Source of the DNA: Sphacelaria rigidula
Taxonomy: Eukaryota; Phaeophyceae; Sphacelariales
Direction of reading: 5' to 3'
Assembly (NCBI GenBank): GCA_964200075.2
Contig: CAXNAA020000065.1
Coordinates: 1-30,296 of the forward strand
Length of the DNA: 30,296 nucleotides
Position numbers and translations under genes: made by a program. The notes under the pieces were generated by a model. That model did no database searches and was not told where the DNA came from. It was given only the letters and a program-made list of their open reading frames with translations. Shown here in pieces: positions 13,701 through 25,700 of the stretch. The number at the start of each line of letters is the position of its first letter. The stretch's first letter is position 1.

Positions 13701-16700
13701 AAAATTTGTTAGCTTGTGCCGATGAACACCGTACGGCTTGCTGGAGCGACCCCGCCCTTACCAGCTTTGGCGTCGAAACACGGAGGGAAATGCAGCGACT
13801 TCTGTGTCAACCCAGCACCAACTTTACCTTGTCGTTCATGGGAGAAAACACCGAGTATTTGGCAAGTGACGCAAACGCCACAGACATTGAGGAAGCACTG
13901 GAGATGTTGTACACCATTGGGGACCTCTCGGTAAGCGGAAGTTGTAATCTTTCAGGTTTATCATACGTATATGTTACCTTCGAAAATGCACCCGGCGATC
14001 TCCCAGCCCTATCTTCAAGCGAAGAGGGTGAGTTTGAGGAGGTGATGAGGGGTAGCGCACAGGTGGTAATTGGTCGCAAACCTTTTTCCTACATCATTGG
14101 CAGCATTACCGCGGAAGTGCCTTTGTACGTACGCGTCGCCGCTTATAACCGGATAGGCTACGGGACGTTTTCTTTCGCCACATACGACTCCGAAAACAAA
14201 GTTCGGGCAGGAGTTGGTGCCCCGACCGTCCCCGTCGACGTTTCGGCGGAAGTTGAATCAGCTCACTCGGCGTGGGTATACTGGGATGCTCCGGTGTCCA
14301 ACGGTGGCCACGAAATTACCGAATACGTGGTTCAATGGGATGTGTCGGACGGTTTCGATTCCTCCTGCGGAGATGGACCAGAGGTTCAGACTATTGCGAT
14401 GTCATCTGAAAATGCCACTCATGCTGGCGAATCCTTCAACGTCACAATTGGCGATACGCAGTACATTTCTTGTCTGGAGTGGGACACAGATGTGTTCCAA
14501 CTGCAAGACAGTTTGCGATCCGCTAGTGGCGCGCTTGGAAAAGTAGTTGTCACGCGCGGCGGTGACGGATCCTTGGCGTGGAACTACGGGTACACGTACT
14601 CCGTCACATTTGTACACAACGACACCGATGCTGGCTTAGCAAATTTCCCCGAGATGGAGGTGACATCGTGTGCCACAGGAGGAGATAACGTTACGTTTGA
14701 TGTCACAACACTGAAGGATGGTACCATGTTTGAATATTCAGACTGCAAGGTGGACGCTCTTCTCCCTACTGCGTCGATTTCGGTCGCCGCAGGAGAAGCA
14801 GAAGGAGCGGGAGATTCGTCAATTGGTTCTTACGGGTACCTGGCTAAGAATCTTGTTTCGGGTATGTCATACCGGGTTCGTGTATCCGCTACTAACTCGG
14901 TTGCCAGATCCCCGTGGGCCTTCATGGGGTACCCCCGCCAGCCCACCAGCTTTGTACCCACCGGGGTCCCAAAAATTCCGCGCAACGTTACTGTCTCAGC
15001 GGGTGCTCACGCGGGCACTGTTCATGTAAGCCTCGGTCTTCCACATGACACCAACGTGGATGGAGTGCAAGGCTTGACTCTCCAGGGTTTCCGTATTGAG
15101 ATGGCCAGGCGAACGTACGAGATGCAAGTGGTGTCAGTGGTCTTGTCTTCGGCTTCCACGGGTTTAGATCCAGCCTATCCTAGCCAAGGATCGTACACCC
15201 TCTCCGTCGGCAATGCCAGTACGTGGTGTCTAGGCTGGGATGCTATGGCGGACGAAGTAGAGCTTGCTCTTGACAGCTTACCAACCGTGGACGGAATTTC
15301 CGTGGAATCCCTCGAGTCGGGGATGAACTCCACGGGTAATAACACTACATCCGATGGATCATCTATGGCGCTTCTGGTATCCTTCACGGGGCCCGTTCTC
15401 TCGAACGGGGATCAAGACGAGATTGGCTTTACTCTGTGCGAATCACTCGACACCGGTGCCTACCTCGACATTTACACGGTCACCGATGGAGTCGCAGGCC
15501 TTGTCCACCCGGTCATCGACGTTTCCACATACGCTGAAAACAACACAGCTGTTAGTGGGTCGTATATAGTATCGTTCGGGTATCGCGCAGAGCTAGATCT
15601 CCGGCTGGGTGAGGGAAACGAGACCTTCGTGTACGTCTCTGTACACGCTGGATCAACGACCGTGTTCTCTTCCGCTGACCTTGTCCATTACATTACTACC
15701 GGTGACGTCATCAGCGTGGGTGGAATCGAGCTTGTCGTCTCCGGAAGCTTCTCGTGCGAGGATGAAGTTGCGTGGGACAATGAAGTGAGTCACCTTACAC
15801 AAGGGGGAAAGGGAAAATACGGACATTTTGGTAGCATTCTTAACCGGAAATTGCACACCCGAGATTGGTTGAGTTGTGCTATCCCCGACAATGCCCGAAG
15901 ACTCCAGCCTCTCTGGCAGCGTGTGGCTGTGACATGGTACAACAACAATACTTCACGATCAAAGAGAACGGACCTGTTCTGGTAATTTTCGGACGTTCGT
16001 TCGCCTCTATGTTTTTCATCGTAGCACTGTTGCTTGACGTGTGGATGAGTAAGGTCGATAGCGAGGAAACGCCAAACACGCTTTCATCTTCTTCGGATGC
16101 TATGACTTGAAATTCTTACCTCCCCTTCTCTTTGAACATCACAGGTGGGAGATTATCCTTGTAGCTTCGAGATAGAGAGCCCTCATCCAAATGGTGCTGA
16201 TGATGTACCGGTGTACGGAGCGTCGAACAGCCTTGGTTGTGTGCACGTCATGAGTGGACGCTCGGAGGTGCTCACGGACTGGGATCTGACTTCGTACCTG
16301 ATACCAGGCGACTACATCGTGATACGTGATTCAAACTCCGGGGAATATGTGCAGAGTACAGTTGCGTCTGTGGGTACGGATAGCGTTGAGCTTGAAGACG
16401 GGTACCAGGGATCATCTTCTGTTCATGCAGCGGCATTCTTCCGTCCTTTTGCCGTGGTCCCCTTCGATAGTTCTGCCGAAGAGCTCCGAAATTCCATCGA
16501 AATCCTGCCAAGCATCGGTTCTGCGGATGTAACCCGACAGGGACCGGACAGCGGTTCTGCTTTCTCGTGGTCCATAACTCTCACCTCCGTCTACGGCTCG
16601 CTCACGGGGGCACAGGCGTTACAAGTTGCATCTGAAACTGCCATGGCTTTCAAAGTTTCCGAATGCGGGGATGCTGGAAATGGCACCTTCGTTGCCACAG

Positions 16701-19700
16701 GGGAAATGACGGACGGTCGTATGCGCTTCAAGCTCGTAGATCGCCCGTCCTACATTGAGTACGATTCATCTGCTGATGGTGGGCTTGGGTTATGGATTGT
16801 ATCGTTGGAAGGCATGAACGAGCCGCACGCCTCCGCTGTTATTGATGCAAACTCCCCTCCCCGAGACTCCATGTTACCTCCGTCGGGAGATGTATCTTAC
16901 TGGAGTCCGAACTGTCTCGTGGAAAAACCAAGCGTCGGCGTCCGCTTATTGAGTGGTAACGTCACCAGTTCGGTTTCCGAGATCGGTGCTGAGGGCAGCT
17001 TTTCATCTGTCGCCAGGGATATCGTTACAGCAGAAGGGCTCCCCGAGGTGCAAGCTATCCAACTCGGGGCCTCGAGTGACGCGCTGGATGGTACATTTCA
17101 AGTTGATTTCGGTGACTCTGGAGGATTTACAGCCGCTTGGGATATTTCTGCCGGTGACATGGAGGTGAGCGTCGCATGCCACCACCGCTGGTGGGTTCCT
17201 AGAAGGCGCTAATATGTTACCCGTAGATCATTCGGTACATATTGCGTGCTTTTCTGGACAAACTACAGCACAATTTCTGCGCAAATACCGTGTATGTCAG
17301 CGTTCTGTTGAAGTACTTAATGTGTGTGGGCAACAAGTCGGATGACCAACATTCGACGCAGTTGTAGCTAGCTAGGGTCAGGAGCATGCCGCATCTCATG
17401 TTTGCGTCTGGCACACCGAGGCGAAGTCCGCTTCCTCATACCTCGTCTCCGCCCTTCTCATCACCTCAACAGATATTGCTGGAGCGACTCTCCACTGTCG
17501 GTGACGTCACGGTCGAGCGCGGCCCCGCTCCCAGCGGATTCTCGATCGGTTTCACCTGGACCATCACGTTTGAGACTCAAATACATGACATTGAGTCTAT
17601 CGTTGTGGACGGCAATGTTACGGCCGTACCCATTGTGGGTCCCAATGCCAATCTTGAAGTCGTAGAGGTCAGGCGGGGCATGGCGCCATCTCTAGATGTA
17701 CCAGTGACAGGTTTAGATCCCGATGAGGAATACTTTACACGCGTTTCGGCCTTCAATGCTGACGGATATGGTCCGACGACACTCGCAATGTCGGGTGATG
17801 GTGGAGCTCGAGGGGGCAACATTGCTGGCCTTGGGGTGTCCCCCCTCGCCGTTATCGCACAATCGGCACCGAAAGCCCCGGTGATCTCTCACGTCAGCGC
17901 AGTTTCGGCCTCACAACTGGAGGTTGTTCTTCAAGACAGTATTCCGTCTGGCGTCGATCCCCTGGGGTTCAAGGTGCGAACAGAAACAAATTACCAGAGA
18001 CGCACAATCACATGTATCGTCAACCGAATGGTGGATATATCTAGCGGAATATTCGGGTGTGCTGTCGCGCTCATACGATATTTCGGTCGATATCTCTGCA
18101 CAGTCGAGGACTCAGTGAAACTTGTAGGCACTTCGATTACTTTTGCGTGCCAATTTAGTACTCTTACACTCCAGGGCTCCCACACACTTCAAAACTTGCC
18201 GACCACTGTTGATCACCTTCTGATTGATGGGTTGATCGATTGTCGCACAATACCTTACACCCGAGGGATCCGGACGCGGCCACAAGATAGACGTACCCAA
18301 GTAAAACAAAATGGCAACACTCGCTAAGGAAAAAGACAGATGGCGAAATACAAAAATATATGACAAGCAAAACACACACACAGTACAAGAAATAAACAAC
18401 AAGCAGGAAAAAGACAGGAAAGGAAAGGAACGGAGAAGAACGAGGAAAAAGAAGGAAAAACAAAAACACGATTAAAAATGAAAAAAAAAAAGGAAACGAG
18501 AGACATAAAGCAAATTACTCGCTGTCATATTTTCCGTGTCCGTTTGCTAATGGTCGTTAGGTGGAATGGACCACAGCGACCGACTTCGGCGTAAATGATA
18601 CAAAACAAATCACGGTCGTAAGCGACAAAATGGATGACACTGACGGACGTTTCCGCCTCCGATTTGGGGGAGAGGCTACATACCCAATTCCACATGATGC
18701 TTCTGAGGCGCAGCTCCGCGATGCGCTTGAGTCCCTCGTCACCATAGCCGATGTCGAGGTGACCTCTGTGCCTGAAATTCTAGTTGGTACATCAAACACG
18801 TCTGACGCTACTAGCGTGGCAGGATATTCATGGATGGTGACATTTCTTGGAGCAACTGGACCGCTGCCCAAGGCGGGGTACGGATGCGACGCGTGTGTCT
18901 CCGCAATATCGAACGATACGAACATCACCTCGACTTCTAGTCCACTTCAACTCAACGTGACAGACGATCTGACTGCTGTTCTCACAGTCGGCAGCCGTGT
19001 TTCAGTGTCAGCGCACCACGTGAATGCCTCCGCGTCCGAGGCGGACTGCTACCTTTCAATTACAGAGGTTCATGAAGATACTGTCTTGGCCACCGAGCTA
19101 CCGGGTTCTGCATGCGTCATGATGGAGGGTTCCGATGCTCTTTTAGCAATCAAATTCGAAGACCCGATGGGCCTTCACGTGGAGCATGTGGATCTGAGAT
19201 CCGTTTCAGGTGAAGGTACCATCTCGGCATACGTCACGGAGCTCCACTCGGGGACGTACCCCGATGTTTACGGCTATGCAGAGTTAAATTCTCAGGATTC
19301 GTGTGGTATTTGCAGTTTAGGACCTTCGTCAAGCATTCAGCGATTGATCCTATCGGCAGGGTCAAAGAACGCTACAACCGTGATACCTGTGACAGCCGGA
19401 TCGTACCGCCTGGCTCTTGGCGAGCATATGACGACGTGCATTCCCTTCAACGCCACGGCAACGGAGCTCGCGTCTGCGTTGGAAGAGCTACCGAACGTTG
19501 CGGGCAGTGTTTCTGTCTTCGCTCGTGTGTTTTCCGACAATGGCACCCACTACCCTATAGATGATGAAGAAATGGTCATCACTCACGGTCTTGGGTACGA
19601 CTACGCCATCCGCTTCTGGGGCACATACGTTGCAAGAGATGCTGCGTGGCCACAGTTGCGGGTGCCACCGGAATACTTCGGCCGCACGGCGGGTGGGATA

Positions 19701-22700
19701 TTCGAATGTGAAGCTTTTGTCTCCATCGAAGACGATGCTGAACCCTATGCCGAAGTCATTATGTTGCGCGAAGACAGGGCGTGTGCTGAAGGAAATTCCG
19801 CGATGCAAGTAATCCTTGCCGAGGCATCATCGCAACTAGGTGGCTCGTTCAGTCTAGAAAAACTTGATGGAGAGCAGTTGGTGGTGCCTTTGTCATCCAC
19901 TGCAGCAGAAATGGAGATATTGCTGTCGGATGCGTTGGCAATGCCTATCGCCGTCAACGAATTTCGGTTGGGCGACTATTCCAAGGCCTGGCTTCTACAC
20001 TTCGACAGTATTGTTGGGCAAGTTCCTCACCTGGCGGTGTGCGACCGCTTTGCAACAGGAACGGGTGTAAGTGTGGGTGTGTATGAGGCTGCCGTGATCA
20101 AAACATCTGCAGCCAACACCGAAGGCATCACAGGACACTTCCGTATCCTGATCAACGGACAAGTGTCTGATCTTGTTTCGTTCGACGCTTCGGATGGCCG
20201 AGTGGACATGGTCCTCCAGACAATGCCAGTCGTGGGTAGAGTAGTTACCCTACGTCCGGTATACCCGGGGGGGCGCGGTGGCGTCGAATTGGGTAACATC
20301 ACCGTTTTCAACAACAGCGCATTGGGAGAGGTGGACGGAGACTGGACCAAGACATTCGCACCGGGGGATGCAGTGAAGTTGGACTTGGTTGATGGACAGT
20401 ACTTCGAGATAGCCTCGTTGTCGTACAATGACGAAGCAGATGCCACCGAGATTACCCTCAACCATACGGTAAATGAACTGCCATTTATGAACCTCAGCTC
20501 GTCGGCTTTGGTTGGAACCGCGGCAGTATCTCGTGCACAGCTACGTGGACGCGCGCGTATGATGTCGGGCGTAAGTGTGTTGTACTCGTATCCCAATGTG
20601 GAGGCGACTGTGCGCGTGCTTCAGCTCACAGAAGGCGCAGTTAGCGCACTCGGCATCGCGATCAATTCTACTATTGTCGTGGCTGGCGAGACCTACGATA
20701 TCGCGGATTTCGATGATGACCAAGTGCTATTGTCGCGAGACTTCGTCGGGCCCACCGTTGTAGGGGGGGATATCAATATCAAAGTATTTGGTACAACAAT
20801 GGACGTCACCTTCACGCGGGACATATCCGATACTGTTTCAACGGGGAACGTCATTTGGATAGAAAATGCTCTTGGTGATGTGGACGAGCTTCGGATCGAA
20901 GAATACTTCCAGCAAAACAGTTCATACCGCCTTTCCGGGATATTTTCTTCGGATTACAACGGATACGCTGCCTACACTCTAGCCAATGGCCGGACGTGGG
21001 TCCTTGCCTTTAAGCAGGCCATCGCAGATTTCAACACATTTCAGGTGGAGTCGCAGGTCGATTGGCGCGGACTCGGGGCTTCGATTGAAGTTCACCGGCC
21101 TGGAGGCGTTGCCCCACTCACCGCTACGCTGGGGTCGCCTTCAGAGATACAGACCCTTGCATTGCGATCTAGCCAGTTGTGGTGGTCAAGCGTAAATGAG
21201 AACAACAACAACACGTGGTCTCTTGTGTTGTGGCCGGAAGACGGGTCAACCACGTCACTAGGATGGGGAGCATCGGCTAGTGAGGTAGAAATAGCGCTTC
21301 AAACGTTGTCTGCCATTTCGCACGTTGAGGTCCAGAGAATGGGCGATGGCGAGTCTCCAGAGTGGTTCTACGGGTACGTATATTCTTTCCGGTTTTGGGG
21401 CGTATATGCCTCCGCTGGTCTGCCGCAGCTGACAGTACAGTCATCATTAACAGGCATCACGGCGTACGTCGATACCATCAGACAGGGCGCCGCTCTGGCC
21501 TCTCAATCATCAACCCTTGTAGCTCTAAAGGAAGGGACAACATACTCTGTCCGTGCAAGTGCGTGGGGTGCGGCAGGATACGGGCCATCGTCAGCCATTG
21601 TAGTCGCAGAAACACCATCCATCGGAGTCGTCCCTGGCCCGCCAACCGCCGTTACATTAGGAGCCTGCTGGTATTCTTCGACGTCACTAGGTGTACAGTG
21701 GAGACCGCCCTTGAGAGAAGGAGGGCAAACGGTGGACGCATACCGCATCGAGTGGGACCGATCTACACCCATCGTGGAATCCAGCGCTGCATACGGGACG
21801 GACTATATTCAGGTCGTGCACGAGGTGCAGGAGATCTTTGTCAACTTCAGATCTGGAGATTCGGTCTCCACCCGCGGCGGGACGTTCACTGTTTCGTGGG
21901 GAGGGCACTCTACCGCAGACCTCCCTTGGGATTCCTCAGCTTCTACCGTCGAAGCCGCAATTCTTGGAGTGTCTGGCATTCAGGAAATTGCCGTAAATCC
22001 GATCGCTGTCACGCGTACGCCCTACCGAAATGGATATCGGTGGACGGTAACGTTTATGGCGTGGAGGGGAAACCTGGCCCTACTTCGCGGAGATGGAACA
22101 CTACTGATAGGAGATGACCCGTCGCTGATCATCACAGAAAAAACAGCGGGTAGCGCTGATGTGTTTCCAGGAGACTACACTAATGAAGTGCAGGCTATCT
22201 CCGTAACATCGCTGAGTAGGGTTTCTGGTGAGTTCACCATAGCGTTCGAAGGAAACAAAGTAGCTGCGATTGCCTACAATGAAGGTGCCGAATCGCTCAA
22301 GAGTAAGCTCGATGAAGTCGAGTCCCTTTTCTGCGTGGATGTTCAGCGGTTTATGATAGATACAGACCTTGATCTGTTCGGATGGTATGTCACGTTTGCA
22401 TGGCTAAACGGCGAAGTGGTACCTGGTGCTGGTAACATCGGGCTGTTCACCATAGAGTCCACAGATAACCTGGATGGCAACGAGGCAGACGTCAGCGTGT
22501 TTGAGATAGTTGTTGGCACGAATCCCCTGGAGTACACTATTCCGAACCTACTTTCAGGGGTTACGTACTACGCTCATGTGACAGCGCATAACTCACGTGG
22601 ATTCGGCTCGTTTAGTGCTGTTACGGCCGGTACAACAAGGGGGCAGCCGGGGCCGCCTAACCATGTCAAGGTTGCTGTCGCCGGCGGTGGTGCAATTTCT

Positions 22701-25700
22701 GCTAGTTGGTCAAGCCCAAGCAAAAACGGTGGGGCCACCGTTACGGGTTACATTGTTGAATGGTTCAGTGCGATGGCTCAAGGGAATCGAGAGGTGCAAA
22801 TGGTTACAACATCCGCGAAGAAAGGCACTAGTGAGGTGCAGATTCTGTCTATTAAGGCCGATGCGAACAACATCGGTGGGTACTATCAGCTCTCCTTTGG
22901 CGGGCAGTCGACAGGCAACATTGCCTGGGATGCGCCTGCCACAGGTACTGATTCAATCAGGGAAAATCTGGAGAGGCTTCCGGGAGTGGGCCAAGCAGAT
23001 GTATCGCAGGACTACTCTCGCTCGGCGGTGTCAGGTCTACGCGTTGACCTCCTTGTGGGTGCTGGCAACGCAACAGCAAGCAACACGTCTTCGCTGTTGC
23101 CGTCGCAAACGGATCTAGTAGAAAACGATATCATATTTCTGGCGGGCTACCGCGCGAGGGTCCGTGGCTTCTCTGCTGATGGGGGATCGGTCTTCTTTGG
23201 ATCCATGGATGATTTCACGGAGCCCGCAACATTTGATGACAACTTCGGCGCTGAGGGGGTTATCGTAGAGAAATGGGCATATGGCTACGAATACGCAGTG
23301 ACATTCACAACCTATAACGGCGATGCTCCCCTCATGGAGGCGTCCGCGTCAGATGGGTGGGCAGGTACTAACCCTGTCATCGATATACAAGAAATGACCG
23401 CCGGCCTGGAGCCAATCAGCGGGTCTTTCCGACTACGACTTGGTGGGGAGAACACGGCACCGATTGCACACGATGCAGCCGCTGAAGACATTGAAAGCGC
23501 GCTTGAAGGTTTAGGTGAAGTCGGCGATGTCACCGTATCCAAGGTTCTTAACGGCTACGGGAACAATTGGGTTGTTACTTTCTACAGCGAAATGGGCGAT
23601 GTTGGACTGATGGAAGCAGACGGCACAGGTCTCACCGGACCTAGTACCGCAGTGTCTGTCTCGGTGGGACAAGACGGCGTCCTGCCAAGTATCTACGGGT
23701 ATCAAGAAATTGCGGATGCATCCGTTCTGCAGCACACTATCCAAGGATTGACGCTCGGTCAATCGTACACGGTACGCCTGCGGGCACAAAACAGTGAAGG
23801 CTACGGAGGGGTGGCTAATGCTACACCCGCTAGCATCCAAACGCTAGAACCTCCTGGAACGCCGAGTGGCATCAGCCTCATAGTGATGAGCGATTCTATG
23901 CTAAAGTTGGTGTGGTCAGCTCCGCTGTCCAACGGTGGTAGTGTTGTCACCCAGTACCGCGTTGAGTGGGACATAGATGAAAACTTCTCTAATCTTGCAA
24001 CGTCCAGATTCTACCATGTACTCTCAGTGGGCGATGACGAAGGTCCGTACTTTTACAACATCGTCGTACCCGCTGCATCGTCCTGGATGCCACGCTACGC
24101 ACGGGTGAAGGCGTACAACTCCTTCGCATGGGGCGAACCCGGTCTCCCTGACCCAACGAGCGCACTACCAGCTCTGCGACCTCCAGGAGAGCCCCAAGAC
24201 GTGACTCTCGCTGTAACATCTGGTGTGGGTCTTCTGGTATCATGGACCGCACCTTCAACAAACCTCGTGGTGTACGGTGGGGACGGCGGGAGCGAGATAG
24301 AAGAGTATCTCGTAGAGTGGGACACGAGCGCCAAGTTCGATTCACCATCACGTCGAGCTGTCGTGACGATGCCTTCTACGTTACTATACCTAATCGGCGG
24401 TAGGGATCTCATGACGGGAGAGGAATCGTCCGAGCTCGAGCCTGGCGTTACCTACTACACCAGAGTATCCGCGTTCAACAGTGAGGGCTACGGGGCTGTC
24501 GTTGCCACAGTTCCCAGCTCCGCCACGACGGCAGATCAAGTTCCGACATCTCCAGATATGTCTGGTGCAGAAACTGCTGGGGTTATGAGTATTGCGGGGC
24601 TGATAGGAGTACCCGCTAGGGACGGCGGTGAGACTCTGGTGAAGTACAGGTTAGAGTGGGATGTGAGCGACGACTTCTCGCATATCAACGGATCGAGTAA
24701 AGCGGGCGGCTGGGAGGATGTACCACTAGTACAAGAGATTCAGGCGTTCGCGGTGTCATCGTCAGTCCGTCAAGAGGAACAATGGGTCATTGCTACCGTT
24801 GATGTGACGAACGAGCGGCAAACGGTCCGCACCCAGGTGAAACAAATTTGTCAGTAGTATAACAAGGCCACCGCAAACATTAGTACTTTCCTTATCAGTC
24901 TTTCCGCCGCTTCAACCCTTGGTTCTCTCCCCGAAGAGCTGAAGTTGTGTTGAAGAATGGGGAAGCGAATGGAGAAACGAAAGGAACAACCCTTGCACAC
25001 AACATGGACTGTGTTTCTGTTGTTGTGGGAAATATATCAAGGGGCTGGGAACATCAGGGATGAATTAGGTGAAGCATTCGGTAGATTGGAAGTGCCCTGA
25101 GCAGCCAACTTATGCTTCCTTTTGGGAACCATAAGGCGTGGTTTATCACAGCGTTGTGTCTAGTCTCGACGTGCCCACATCAATTCTCTGTTGCACACCA
25201 GTAGGTACGGTTTCACGTGGAGCACCTGGAGTCCATCGAGACATGTATTACACATGTTGAATTCCGTGCTTCATTGTTATGCTTTCATCAACCGAGATGC
25301 GGGGAAAATGTAGTTGTATGCGTGCCGGCTCTAATTGGTGGCGAGTAATGTTAATCGAATGAATGACGTACCGCGCTCATATTGGGGTTAGGGTTCGGTC
25401 TTTAAGCCATCGCCGTACGCGAACTTTCCCGAGTCGAGACTGTGCATGAGTCCCCACGGCTGCATTTCGGCGATGACTACATAGTTTGTCTGTTGACGCA
25501 GCACATGTGAGTGCTTCAGCGGTTCCGATTCGTTTCACTATTCATGCCTCGGTCCGTCACCTTTGCCGATTGCTGCGCCGAATCTTACAGGTAGACGGTG
25601 TTGACGAGGTACAGTTGATTGTGACATCGGCGGATGAGGTTCGACCTCATGTGCAAACGGTGACAACGTACGCCGCCGATTTTGATGAAGTGCAGCTCAT

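Noticed and set aside
21362-22117. 251-codon plus-strand open frame in another frame
   Set aside because: It lies inside exon 15, where the primary frame has clear M and FN3 signatures; the product is Arg- and Cys-rich, as expected of a shifted frame.
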